DNA from: Rathayibacter sp. VKM Ac-2760
Lineage (GTDB): Bacteria > Actinomycetota > Actinomycetes > Actinomycetales > Microbacteriaceae
Length of the DNA: 64,000 nt
Assembly (NCBI RefSeq): GCF_009834185.1
Contig: NZ_CP047173.1
Span: 1,054,001 to 1,118,000, forward strand
Reading direction: 5' to 3'
Shown here in pieces: positions 43,281-52,829 of the stretch. The position numbers and the translations under genes are program-made. Under the pieces are notes generated by a model that did no database searches, was not told the origin of the DNA, and saw only the letters and a program-made list of their open reading frames with translations. How positions within the stretch are numbered: position 1 is the first letter of the stretch; each line of letters opens with the position of its first letter.

Positions 43281-45928
43281 GATTCCTCTCCGGATCTCAG
43301 GATGTCGGTCGTGCGGACGCGGCGCGAGAGCGGAGCGTCGATCGCCAGGGCCAGCGCGAGTGCGGCGGCCGCCGCGCCGAGCAGGCCGAGGGGCAGCGCC
43401 GGCGGGATCGCGAGGGTCGCGGCGCCGCCGACGAGGGTCTCCACGCCGAAGGCGGGCCAGGCCGCGACGAGGACGACGGCCGCGGCGAGCGCTCCGCCGA
43501 CGACTCCGCTCAGCACGGCCGGGACGAGCTCGCCGGCCGCCAGGGTGAGCCGCGCGCGGCCGGGGACGCCGAGCGCGCTGAGCAGGGCGAGCGTGCCGCC
43601 GCGGCGGCGGGCGCCGAGGACGGTGGTGACCAGGAGGGCGAGGACCGCCAGCGCCGTCGTGGCCAGGAGCGAGAGGCCTGTCGCGTCGCGGACGCCGGCG
43701 ACGAGCGCTCCGTCGCGCTGCCGTTCCAGCACATCGGAGCGGACGATCGTGCCGTTCGGGAGGGCCGCGGCAGCCACGTCGCCGACGGCGAGCACAATGG
43801 CGGGCGGCGCGAGGGGGTCGCTGCCGGCCGCGGTGACCGCGGCGGCCAGCGCGTCGCGGTCGACCACCACGACGGAGGTGTCGATCCAGTCCGGGACCGT
43901 CACCGGTCCGCCCGACACGACGGCGCGCAGCGGCACGTCGTCGACGACGAGCCCGAACGGCTCGGCGCCGAGCGAGTCGGCGAGCCGCGCATCCACCAGG
44001 ACGGGCAGGGGCTCGGCGGCGCCGGCCGCGATGAGGGAGCGGACCGCGTCGGCCGACGAGCGCTGCGGCTGGTCCTCGGGCAGCGCCGCGAGCAGATCGG
44101 CGTAGTCGTCGTCGACGCTCAGCACGGTGGCGCTGAGCGAGGCGGTGGGGCTGCGGACCTCGACGGCGTCGAGCACGCCGAGCGCGGCGGTGACCGCTCC
44201 GCCGTCCGCGAGCGTCGCGGCGAGCGCGGGACCGTCGGCGGCGTCGTCGACGCGGACGTCCGCGCCGACGGTGCGCCAGGACAGCGACTCCTGCCCGGCC
44301 GCGACCGTCTGCAGCAGCACGAGCGAGGTGAGGGCGGCGCTCGCCGCGAGGACCAGCGTGGCCAGGGTCAGCACCGAGCGGGCCTTCCTGGCGCCCCGGG
44401 CGCCGGCGAGCAGGGGATCGGGGGCCGCGCGTGCCCGCGGCCGCGCGCCGCAGCGGAGTGAGCAGGGCGGCGGGCAGCGGCCAGCGCCAGCGCGATCACC
44501 GCCGCGCAGAGCACGGGCGCGACGAGGGCGAGCGGGTCGAGGCCGGTGCCGCTCGCCCGGGCCCCTGCCGCGCAGGGCGGCGACCGCGAGGGCGCCAGCG
44601 CCAGGAGGAGGCCGGCCCCGGCGAGGGGGAGGACGCGGCCCGGCGCGGCGTGGTCGGAGCAGCGGGCGCAGGACGGCGACCACGGGCGCGACGACGAGGA
44701 CGGCGGCGACGCCGATCAGGAGACCCGTCGACTCCGGTGCTGCCCCGAGCGCTGCGGCGGTCGCGATCCCGAGTGCCGCGCCGAGCGCTGTCACGAGCAG
44801 CGCCTCGAGGCCCGCGTGGATCCCGATCAGGCCGAGGGAGGCGCCGTGCGAGCGGAGCAGCGCGATCTCGGGGCGGCGCCGACGGGCGAGCGCGGTGCCG
44901 GCGAGACCGGTGACCAGCACCGCGACGCCGAGCAGGCCGGCGGCGAGGGTGGACAGCTGCGCGGTCGCGGCCTCCGCGGCGGGCGGGAGCGCGGCGAGGG
45001 CGTCCTCGTAGCCGGACTCCGCGGTGACGCTCAGCGGAGCGCCCTCGGTCAGCGTCGAGGTCGAGGTCTCGAGCGCGTCGATCTCGCGGCGCACGGTCTC
45101 GGTCCGCGCGAGGTCGAAGCGCGCGGGGTCGAGGCCGACGCGGATCGTGCCGACGGCCGGCTCCTGCAGGAGCAGCCCGATCCGGTCGAAGACGACGGGA
45201 CTCGTGAGGGCGACGACGACGGGCTGCTGCTCGCCACCGCTCGTGCCGGAGGCGCCGGGCTCCCAGAGGCCGGGCAGGTCGGTCCAGGCGTCGGCGCCGG
45301 GGTCGACGGGCTCGACGACGCCCGTGACGCGCAGCAAGGGTCCGCCGCCGGTGGCGCCGTCGATCGCATCGCCCACCGAGAGCCCGGCGGCGGCGGCGCT
45401 CGCCGAGGAGACGACGACCGGGGCGGGGTCGCCCGGATCCTCGGCGGAGGGCAGCTCACCGGCGACCAGCCGGACGCGGTCGGCGGCGGCCGGATCGAGG
45501 ACGCCGACCCGGACGACCGCGTCGCCCGCGGGGATCTGCACGGGCTCCTCCGGGCCCAGGATCGCGGTGGTGATGCTCCGGACGACCCCGGTGAGCGGCG
45601 CGGGCAGGCGCTCGGGGAGCTCGTCGGCGAGGGCGAGCAGGCGCTCGGAGGTCGTCGTGTCGTAGCCGGAGACATCGGCGACCGTGCTGAGCAGGCGGAG
45701 GTCGGCGTCGCTCCCGGCGGCTGCGACCGCCTCGACCGCCGCGGTGTCGAGGGTGCTGCGCAGCTGGTGCGGCACCGCGACGGCGAGGGCGGCGGTCACG
45801 GCGGTGAGCACGAGGATCCCGAGCAGGGCGACGAGGTCGCGCCGGGCGCGGCGGGCGATCAGGAAGGCGGCGGTGCCGAGAGCGCGGACGCCGTCGACGC
45901 GGCGCGCGGGGCGTGCGGGGCCGGTCAT
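43277..45928 (-). CDS. FtsX-like ABC permease, large (internal compensated frame change)
   Basis: About 883 codons from ATG 45928 (MTGPARPARRVDGV). An N-terminal membrane segment (LVALLGILVLTAVTAALAVA) is followed by an extracytoplasmic domain. A first FtsX core (LSTLAAGLLGVAVLVTGLAG, RRRPEIALLRSHGAS) then a second extracytoplasmic domain and a second FtsX core (LSLLATTALAVLALLVTTVL ... LALLSALGVPGRARL) follow. Between about 44690 and 44410 the reading frame turns Arg/Pro-rich while another frame reads SGTGLDPLALVAPVLCAAVI, clearly membrane-like. Two indels there would restore a normal protein. The ORF stays open only because of high GC. It is coupled to both neighbours by ATGA overlaps. Confidence 0.7.
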   Translation of the reverse strand: MTGPARPARRVDGVRALGTAAFLIARRARRDLVALLGILVLTAVTAALAVAVPHQLRSTLDTAAVEAVAAAGSDADLRLLSTVADVSGYDTTTSERLLALADELPERLPAPLTGVVRSITTAILGPEEPVQIPAGDAVVRVGVLDPAAADRVRLVAGELPSAEDPGDPAPVVVSSASAAAAGLSVGDAIDGATGGGPLLRVTGVVEPVDPGADAWTDLPGLWEPGASGTSGGEQQPVVVALTSPVVFDRIGLLLQEPAVGTIRVGLDPARFDLARTETVRREIDALETSTSTLTEGAPLSVTAESGYEDALAALPPAAEAATAQLSTLAAGLLGVAVLVTGLAGTALARRRRPEIALLRSHGASLGLIGIHAGLEALLVTALGAALGIATAAALGAAPESTGLLIGVAAVLVVAPVVAVLRPLLRPRRAGPRPPPRRGRPPPGAGALAVAALRGRGPGERHRPRPARPRRARALRGGDRAGAGRCPPPCSLRCGARPRARAAPDPLLAGARGARKARSVLTLATLVLAASAALTSLVLLQTVAAGQESLSWRTVGADVRVDDAADGPALAATLADGGAVTAALGVLDAVEVRSPTASLSATVLSVDDDYADLLAALPEDQPQRSSADAVRSLIAAGAAEPLPVLVDARLADSLGAEPFGLVVDDVPLRAVVSGGPVTVPDWIDTSVVVVDRDALAAAVTAAGSDPLAPPAIVLAVGDVAAAALPNGTIVRSDVLERQRDGALVAGVRDATGLSLLATTALAVLALLVTTVLGARRRGGTLALLSALGVPGRARLTLAAGELVPAVLSGVVGGALAAAVVLVAAWPAFGVETLVGGAATLAIPPALPLGLLGAAAAALALALAIDAPLSRRVRTTDILRSGEES

Positions 45929-48900
45929 CCGTCGGCCCCTGGCGCAGCAGGCTCGGACAGCGGCAGCCGCCGCTGGGCGAGGGGCGAGGGCCGCCGAGAC
46001 GGCGGTGAGCGCGGCGAGCAGGGCCAGCGGGAGGAGCGACACGGCCTGCCACGGCACGACCGGCTCGACCGGGCGGGCCGCTCGCGCCGGCCGCGATCCG
46101 GCCGCCCGCGAGCGCCAGGACCGCCCCTGCCGTTGCCCGCGAGGCCGACGACGACGCCGGCGAGCGCGGTCGCGACGGTGGTCGGCGCAGAGGACGGCGA
46201 GCATCCCGCGCCGGGACAGCCCGATCGCCCGCAGCTGGGCGGCCTCGAGCCGCCGGGAGCGGGCGACGGCTGCCGCCCGTGCCGAGAAGCCGGCGAGGGC
46301 GAGCAGCAGGCTCGCCCAGACGACGACGGCGGAGGCGGCGGGGACCTCGGCGCGCAGCGGTGCCTCCTGCATCCGGCGGGCGAGGGATGCGGCGGTGACG
46401 GTCTCGGACCGGTCCGCGGCGGGTCCGTCCGCGGCGGGTCCGTCCGCGGCGGTCGCCCCCGCCGACCAGTACTCGTCGACCAGGCTCCCGAAGGCGTCGG
46501 CCTGCACCAGCCGGTGCGCGAGCGCGCGGCCGTCGACCACGATCGTCGACTCGGACCGCGGGCTGGACGGCAGTCCCGCCGCGAGCGACGCGAGATCGTC
46601 GGAGGTGGCGGCGCCAGGCACCTCGGGGGTGTCGCCGACCATGCGCAGCGAGACGGGGGTCCCGGCGACGAAGGCCGTGACCGCAGCGCCCGCGAGGACG
46701 TCGAGGTCGTCAGCGAGCGCGACGGGCAGGACGGCGCCGACCGGCTCCTCCGGGTCCCAGCCGACGGCGCCGTAGGTGGTCGGCGCGGAGGAGAGCTGGG
46801 TCAGGATCGAGAGGCGCGCTCCCGCGGCCGTCACCGCGACCTCGGGCGGTCGGCGAGCGGTGTCCTGGCGCGAGCCGGCCCACTCCGCGGCGTCGGTCAG
46901 ATCGAGCGGGACCGGCGCGTCCGAGCCCGCGGACAGGGTCGCGAGCGCCTCGAGCGAGACGTCCACGGCGATGAACGTGTCCGTCTCGACGTCGCGCAGG
47001 GTCGCCGTGAGGGCGACGAGCCGGAGCGACGCGGCCGGGTCGATCCCTCCGTCCTCGGTGCTCAGCGGCACTGGTCCGGTCGGCGAGGTCAGGGAGCCGA
47101 GCGGGAGGATGTCGATCCGCCCGCGCTCGTCCTCGACGGCGGCGGAGACCTCGACCGCCAGGCCCTCCGGAGCGTCGAGTCCGGCGAGGAGCTGGAGGCC
47201 GGTCGTCCCGGCGGGCAGCGCGGGGCCGGTGTCGACGAGGTCCTCGGAGCGCAGCTCCTCGGCGAGGTCGGCGCCGCCGGCGCGCGCGACCGGGCCGGAT
47301 CCCGGGCCGAGGAGCCGCCGGGCCCGGGCGTCGAGGGCGAGGATCTGCGCCGCCGCTCCTGGGCCGTCGCTCGCGAGACCGGGCGGGGTCTCCTTCGCCA
47401 CCAGGCTCTGCCGGCGGAGCACGGGGGAGCCCTCGGCGGAGACCGACGACGGGCGGGGGCGCCGAGGGCGACCGCGGCCTCGTCGCGCACGCCCTGCTGC
47501 CAGGTCGCGCCTCGCGCCGAGCGACACGACGGACGCGCCCACGGTGAGTGCGACGAGCACGATCCCGGTCGAGCGGCCGCTTCCCCGTGCCGCGAACCAG
47601 CCGGCCAGGGGGCGACGGGCGCCGGCGAGCGGGACGGCGAGGGCCGCGGACTGGCAGCGCGCACAGCCTGCTGCCAGCCGCGCGCCGACGACGGCGATCG
47701 CGCAGAGCAGCAGCGCGGGGTGAGGGTGAGCAGAGGTCGCCGCGCTCGGCGCCGCCGGTCGCCGCGCGCCAGGCCAGCACCGCCGCGACGACGACGAGGA
47801 TCGTTCGACCGGCCGCCGCGAGCGGGCTCCGTCCGCCGGCGGGCGCGGGCGGCAGCGCGACGAGGACGCCGACGACGAGGGCCACTGCGGCGGCGCAGAA
47901 GCAGGGCGGCGGCGTCCGGCAGCACCAGCGGGGAGGCCCGCGGCGTCCAGCGGCGGTGCGGAGACGACCAGCGCGTGCAGGAGGACACCGCCCCACGGGC
48001 TGAGCAGGGCGATCACCGCGGCGACCGCGACCCCGTCGACGGCCACCGCTCCCACCCGCTGCAGGGGCGTCGCGCCCCGCTCGCGCAGCCGCTCGATCTC
48101 CTCGCGGCGCGCCTCGGCCAGCAGGCCGGTGACGGCGCGGGCGCAGACGATCAGCACGACCGCCAGCAGCAGCGCGATCACCAGGGCGGCGGCGCGCGAG
48201 CCGGCGAGGCCGTCGGCGACGTCGTCGAGGGCGGCGGGCAGCTCGGTGTCGACGAAGAGCGAGCCGTTCGGATGCGGGACCGCGCGGGCGATCGCCACGT
48301 CCGCGTCGCCCGCCGCGGCGCGCAGCTCGGCGAGGCCCTCGACTCCGGTGCTCGGGAACCGCGGGCTCTCGACCGCCTCGAGCTGGGCGGGGACGAGGCC
48401 GGAGGCGTCCAGCCCGCCCGGGGCGGCGATCAGCGGGCCGACGGCGTGGACGGGGTTGTAGAAGGAGCGGTTCGGCTCGGCGAAGTCCTGCGCGTCGCCC
48501 TGCGCGACGAGCGGGTCGTTCTCCCAGTACGTCCCGGTCTCGGGGGAGGACCGGTAGAGGCCGTCGATCCGGAGCGGGGCCTCGTCGCCGAGGGTGATCG
48601 AGTCGCCGACGGCGAGCCCCAGCGAGCGGGCGGCGATGTCGGGGAGCGCGACGCCGGGGGCGGCCGTCGGCCAGGCGCCCGCGGTGAGGACGGCATCGGC
48701 GGCGGGATCGTCGAGCTCGACGAGGTACGCGTAGACGCCGCCGGGCGTGGTCGCCCACTCGGAGCTCGCCCAGCCGCTGCTCGTCCAGGCGGCTCCGCCG
48801 CCGTAGGCCTCGCGGGTCGCGGTGTCGGCGGCCTCGCGCGCCGCAGCGACGGGACTGCCGGGGCCGAGCACGCGCACCGTGACGTCGACCCGCTCCGAGC

Positions 48901-49042
48901 CGAGGGAGGTCAGCGCTCCGCTGACGCCGGCCTGCTCGGCCGAGCGGACGAGCAGGAGCGCCCCGCAGAGCACGGAGCCGGCCACGACCGCGACGGCGAC
49001 GACGAGTGCGAAGAGGCGGGAGTGGCTGCGCCAGCGGCGCAC
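45925..49042 (-). pseudogene. FtsX-like ABC permease, large, with multiple frame changes
   Basis: Starts near GTG 49042 (VRRWRSHSRLFALVVAVAVV) and should end at the TGA 45925-45927, which overlaps the next ATG. That stop is reached only in the frame reading RRLPLSEPAAPGADG. The frame open at the start keeps good FtsX-type sequence (RAAALVIALLLAVVLIVCAR, AEARREEIERLRERGATPLQ, SAVVVWASLLLALAGFSARA). It is broken at about 47980-47720, 47510-47450, 46185-46080 and after 45990. Inside the breaks, other frames read CAAAVALVVGVLVALPPAPA, QQGVRDEAAVALGA and VATALAGVVVGLAGNG. Real decay or sequencing indels; with its sister it would form the FtsX pair of this ABC system. Confidence 0.65.
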
Positions 49043-49214
49043 GGCGAGCGACCCTGCCCAGGCGGGCAGCGAGCCGGACGCGGTGACGACCGTGCACCTC
49101 CATCGGTGAAGCCGGACCCAGCGGACGGGACCGCGAGCCGAGTCTAGGGCGGCGGTGCGGGCGCGGGGGCGCGCGGGGGCCGTCGTTCTGCGGCGGGGGT
49201 CCGGAGCGCGGGCG

Positions 49215-49511
49215 GGGCTGGAACCTTCGGCTCGCGGAACGCCGTCCGGCTCGCGGTTCTGCAGAGATCTCGCGTGCCGGAGGTCGTTCCGCGTGCCGGA
49301 GGTGACGGGTCGGGGCTTCGGCTCGCGGAACGACGCTCGGCTCGCGGAACGACGTTCGGCTCGCCGGATCACGAGGTTCCGGCGTGCCGGAGGTGATTCC
49401 GCGTGCCGAAGGTGGGCAGGGCGGGAGGTTCGGCTCGTGGTTCGAGGTCGGGCTCGCCGGATCGGGCGGTTTCCGCGTGCCGAGGGTGGTTCCGCGTGCC
49501 GGAGGTGGTCG
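49215..49511. repeat. Family C repeat array, copy 3
   Basis: Three groups, each with forward half-sites (CTTCGGCTCGCGGAAC, TCCGGCTCGCGG) then paired reverse ones (GCGTGCCGGAGGTCGTTCCG, CGTGCCGGAGGTG). It occupies 300 of the 650 bp upstream of the FtsX gene. The remaining part, 49043-49214, holds only the FtsX leader. Confidence 0.75.
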
Positions 49512-49536
49512 GGCCGGCCGGTCGTGCACGGGACCC

Positions 49537-49636
49537 TGCTGGTCGAGTAGCCGTCCGCAGGACGGCGTATCGAGACCCCGCGTCTGCAGAACGGTGGATC
49601 TCGATACGCCCGCTGCGCGGGCTACTCGATCAGCAG
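49537..49636. repeat. Family A palindrome, copy 6
   Basis: CTGCTGGTCGAGTAGCCGTC-CGCAG-GACGGCGTATCGAGACCCC, a spacer CGTCTGCAGAACGGTG, then GGATCTCGATACGCCC-GCTGCGC-GGGCTACTCGATCAGCAG. A clean 100-bp example of the element. Compensatory changes in the first stem (CCGTC/GACGG against the usual GCCC/GGGC) indicate that pairing is what is kept. Confidence 0.85.
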
Positions 49637-49692
49637 GAGACGCGGGCTGCTCCGAGGAAGCAGCGCCCTGCTCGGATCGACAGGAGGTGCGC

Positions 49693-50133
49693 TCAGGCGG
49701 TCCCGGCCGCGCGGCGCACCAGCTCGGCGACCGTCGCGCGGGTCGCGTCGTCGGCCGCGGTGAGCGCGTAGGCGGTCGGCCAGATCGAGCCGTCGTCGAG
49801 CTGCGCGCCGTCCTGGAAGCCGAGGGTGGAGTAGCGGGTGCCGAACTTGGCGCCGGGCTGGAAGAACACGACCGCCTTGCCGTCGGCGCGGGCGTAGGCG
49901 GGGAAGCCGTACCAGGTCTTCGGCAGCAGCTCGGGGGTCTCGGCCGCGACGACGTCGTGCAGCATCTGCGCGATCGGCCGCTCGACGTCGGTCATCGCGG
50001 CGATCGCCGCCTCCGCGTCCGCCTTCTCGGCGGCGGCCTTGTCGGCGCTCTTCTGCCGCTTCGCCTCCTCGCGCAGCTCGGCGGCGCGCTGCTTCATCGC
50101 CGCGCGCTCCTCCTTCGTGAAGCCGTCGGCCAT
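49693..50133 (-). CDS. DUF1801-like (YdhG/frataxin-like fold) protein
   Basis: A 146-residue cytoplasmic protein. Residues 1-45 are a charged helix (KEERAAMKQRAAELREEAKR, then Ala/Lys/Asp-rich). The rest fits DUF1801/iron-chaperone-like proteins: LPKTWYGFPAYARADGKAVV, FFQPGAKFGTRYSTLGFQDG, DGSIWPTAYAL. In that superfamily a small beta sheet binds an unknown ligand. The ATG at 50133 has an AGGAGA site 8 nt upstream. Divergent from the histidine phosphatase gene 116 bp away. Confidence 0.75.
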   Translation of the reverse strand: MADGFTKEERAAMKQRAAELREEAKRQKSADKAAAEKADAEAAIAAMTDVERPIAQMLHDVVAAETPELLPKTWYGFPAYARADGKAVVFFQPGAKFGTRYSTLGFQDGAQLDDGSIWPTAYALTAADDATRATVAELVRRAAGTA

Positions 50134-50249
50134 GGGAGTCTCCTTCTCGCGGCCCCGGATGGTCCGCCGGGCTCATCGTGACAGCCCGGCCCGCCGCGGG
50201 CAACGACGCGGGCGGGCGGGCTGTCGGCGGCCGCCGGTAGCGTGGACGG

Positions 50250-50900
50250 ATGCGCCTCCTCCTGATCCGCCACGGCCAGACCCCCTCCAACGTCGACGGG
50301 ATCCTCGACACCCGCATCCCCGGCCCCGGCCTCACCGAGCTCGGCCGCAGCCAGGCCGCGGCGCTGCCGACGACGCTGGCCGACGAGCCGATCGGCGCGC
50401 TGTTCGTCTCGACGATGCGGCGCACGCACGAGACCGCCGCGCCGCTCGCCGCCGCTCTCGGGCTCGAGCCGGTCGAGCGCGCGGGGATCCGCGAGATCGC
50501 GGCGGGCGACCTCGAGATGCGCGGCGACGAGGCCGCGGTCGAGGAGTACATGGGCACCGTCTTCCGCTGGGCGGGCGGCGCGACCGCCGAGCGGCTGGCC
50601 GGGGGCGAGACCGGCGACGAGTTCGCGGCGCGCTACGACGCGGTGGTGGCGGAGGCGGAGGCGACCGGGCACGACGTCGTCGCGCTGGTCAGCCACGGCG
50701 CGGCCATCCGCTGCTGGGCGGGGCTGCGCTCGCTCGACCTCGACGCGGACTTCATCGCCGAGCACCTGCTCGACAACACCGGCGTCGTCGTGCTGGAGGG
50801 CTCGGGCGCGAAGTGGTCGCTCGTCTCGTGGGAGGGCGAGCCGGTCAGCGGCATCGGCGTCGCGGCGCCCTCGGGGCCGGCGGGCGAGACGGCGGACTGA
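50250..50900 (+). CDS. Histidine phosphatase family protein (phosphoglycerate mutase-like)
   Basis: A 216-residue protein. The catalytic RHG motif is at the start (LLLIRHGQTPSN; phospho-His about residue 8), the second Arg in SSTMRRTHET-type context (VSTMRRTHETA), and the C-terminal catalytic His in VSHGAAIR (about 150). GPGLTELGRSQAAAL is the usual second segment. It is a phosphatase or mutase acting on a small phosphorylated molecule; the substrate is not predictable. It ends 11 bp before a family A repeat that may terminate it. Confidence 0.9.
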   Translation: MRLLLIRHGQTPSNVDGILDTRIPGPGLTELGRSQAAALPTTLADEPIGALFVSTMRRTHETAAPLAAALGLEPVERAGIREIAAGDLEMRGDEAAVEEYMGTVFRWAGGATAERLAGGETGDEFAARYDAVVAEAEATGHDVVALVSHGAAIRCWAGLRSLDLDADFIAEHLLDNTGVVVLEGSGAKWSLVSWEGEPVSGIGVAAPSGPAGETAD

Positions 50901-50911
50901 CGGCACCCGGG

Positions 50912-51009
50912 CCGGTCGACCAGCCGGCCGCAGGGCGCCGCAGCGAGACCCGCCGTCTGCAGGTGGGTGGATCTCGATACGCCCGCTGCGCGGGCTACTC
51001 GATCAGCAC
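50912..51009. repeat. Family A palindrome, copy 7 (first half diverged)
   Basis: The second half is canonical: GTGGATCTCGATACGCCC-GCTGCGC-GGGCTACTCGATCAGCA, with CGTCTGCAGGTGG before it. The first half is diverged (GGTCGACCAGCCGGCCGCAG...CAGCGAGACCCG). Confidence 0.7.
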
Positions 51010-51449
51010 GAGTGGTCCGCTGCTCGGGCCGCTCGGGCATCCGGGCGCAAGCGGGCATCCGCGGGTAACGATCGGGCAACGGTGTGGAAACAGGCGCTGA
51101 CCAGGTCTGATGTGTTCGATAGCTCGGCTCTGCACCGTTCTGGACCCCCGGAGGAGCCGCCCTCCGTTTGTCCGAACGGGCACCCGCGGCTACCGTGGAC
51201 GGCGGTCCTCGAGACCCCGATGAATCGGTCCGCGCTCGTGCGGCGTCCTCCCCGACGCGCCGCGAGCGTACGGTCAACGGGTGCGTGAGGCGGCCCCGTG
51301 GCCGCCTCCCGGACGAACCGCGCTCGCCTCCGCGCCCCCTCCGCACACCGCGGCGGGACGCCCGCGGAGGCTCGAGAGACGGTCGCCCCCGCACCCGACC
51401 CGGCACCACGAGATGAGAGTGCAGGGATGCGTCCCTGCGCGCCGACGGA
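51010..51449 (+). other. Upstream region of the osmoprotectant importer
   Basis: About 440 bp without a credible gene. GCAGGGA-TGCG-TCCCTGC at 51421-51438 is a perfect hairpin just before the proV start; it could shield or shape the start region. I compared the stretch by eye with known osmotic leader types such as the c-di-AMP riboswitch and saw no convincing match. The promoter is presumably here but was not pinpointed. Confidence 0.4.
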
Positions 51450-52829
51450 GTGCACGTGCAGCAGAATCAGCAGGACATCAGCGAGCCCGGGAACGGAGCC
51501 GCCACCGCCACCCTCGAGCGCGAGGGCCCGGCCCTCGAGGCGAGAGGCCTCTTCAAGGTCTTCGGCCGCCGCCCGGAGGAGGTCGTGAGGCGACTGCGCG
51601 AGGGCGCCGACCGCGCCGCTCTCTCGGGCCAGGGCACCGCGGCCGTGATCGACTCCTCCTTCGAGGTGCGCCGCGGCGAGATCTTCGTGGTGATGGGCCT
51701 GTCCGGCTCCGGCAAGTCCACGCTCATCCGCATGCTCAACGGCCTGCAGGAGCCGACCGCGGGCGAGGTGCTGATCGACGGCACCTCGATCACCGGCGTC
51801 CCGGACAAGGAGCTGCGCCGCGTCCGCCGCTCGTCGATCTCGATGGTCTTCCAGCACTTCGCGCTGCTGCCGCACCGCACGGTGCTCGACAACGTCGCCT
51901 ACCCGCTCGAGATCCAGGGCGTGCCGGCCGGCGAGCGCCGCGAGCGCGCCCTGCTCGCGGTCGAGCGCGCCGGCCTGGCCGGCTGGCACGAGAAGCTGCC
52001 CGACGAGCTCTCCGGCGGCATGCGCCAGCGGGTCGGGCTCGCCAGGGCGCTCGCCGCCGACACCGACATCGTGCTGATGGACGAGGCCTTCTCGGCGCTC
52101 GATCCGCTGATCCGCCGCGAGATGCAGGAGCAGCTGATCGAGCTGCAGCACGAGCTCGGCAAGACGATCGTCTTCATCACCCACGACCTCAACGAGGCGA
52201 TGCTCCTCGGCGACCGGATCGCGGTCATGCGCGACGGCCGCATCGTGCAGATCGGCACGCCGGAGGAGATCCTCACCGACCCGGCGAACGACTACGTCGC
52301 GCAGTTCGTCCAGGACGTCGACCGCGCCCGCGTCCTCACCGCCTCGGCCGTGATGGAGCCCGCGCGCTCCGTCGTGACGCTCGCCGCCGGCCCGCGCGCC
52401 GCGCTGCGCACCATGCGCGACCAGCAGACCTCCGCGGCGTTCGTCGTCGGCGGCGGGCGCCGGCTGGTCGGCACCGTCCGCGACCGCGACGTGATCGAGC
52501 AGGTCCGCGCGGGCGCGACCGACCTCTCGCTCGTCGTCTCCTCCGACGTCGTCACCGTCGGCCCCGACACCGCGCTGAGCGAGATCATCGAGCCCGCCGT
52601 CGAGTCGGCGCTGCCCGTGGCCGTCGTCGACGAGGCGGGGCGGCTCCTCGGCGCGATCCCGCGGGTCACGCTGCTCGCCGCGCTCGGCAACGTCACCTCG
52701 CACACCGGCGAGGTGGCGCTCGTCGAGCCGCCGGCGACCCTGTCGACCGAGCTCGTCACCGCGACCCTGCACGCGACGGGCGGCCCCGTCGACGACGCCG
52801 TGCTCGCGACCGAGGGAGGCGTGCGATGA
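51450..52829 (+). CDS. proV: Glycine betaine/proline ABC transporter ATP-binding protein
   Basis: A 459-residue OpuAA/ProV-type ATPase. FKVFGRRPEEVVRRL is the ProV-specific leader (usually FKIFG). Walker A GLSGSGKST (about 90-98), Q-loop MVFQHFALLPHRTV, signature LSGGMRQRVGLARA, Walker B VLMDEAFSALDPL, H-loop ITHD. The last about 150 residues form two CBS domains (LRTMRDQQTSAAFVVGG, SALPVAVVDEAG), which sense ionic strength in OpuA. The start GTG 51450 is inferred; GTG 51456 is also possible. It overlaps the next gene by ATGA. Confidence 0.92.
   Translation: MHVQQNQQDISEPGNGAATATLEREGPALEARGLFKVFGRRPEEVVRRLREGADRAALSGQGTAAVIDSSFEVRRGEIFVVMGLSGSGKSTLIRMLNGLQEPTAGEVLIDGTSITGVPDKELRRVRRSSISMVFQHFALLPHRTVLDNVAYPLEIQGVPAGERRERALLAVERAGLAGWHEKLPDELSGGMRQRVGLARALAADTDIVLMDEAFSALDPLIRREMQEQLIELQHELGKTIVFITHDLNEAMLLGDRIAVMRDGRIVQIGTPEEILTDPANDYVAQFVQDVDRARVLTASAVMEPARSVVTLAAGPRAALRTMRDQQTSAAFVVGGGRRLVGTVRDRDVIEQVRAGATDLSLVVSSDVVTVGPDTALSEIIEPAVESALPVAVVDEAGRLLGAIPRVTLLAALGNVTSHTGEVALVEPPATLSTELVTATLHATGGPVDDAVLATEGGVR

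Noticed and set aside
43277..49372. A single leftward 2031-codon open frame
   Set aside because: It fuses two FtsX permeases. An ATG at 45928 overlaps a TGA that ends the first gene in another frame, and membrane-like sequence lies in other frames within the breaks.
51010..51449. Riboswitch (c-di-AMP type) before the osmoprotectant operon
   Set aside because: No convincing match to the conserved core; only a short hairpin at 51421-51438 is clear.
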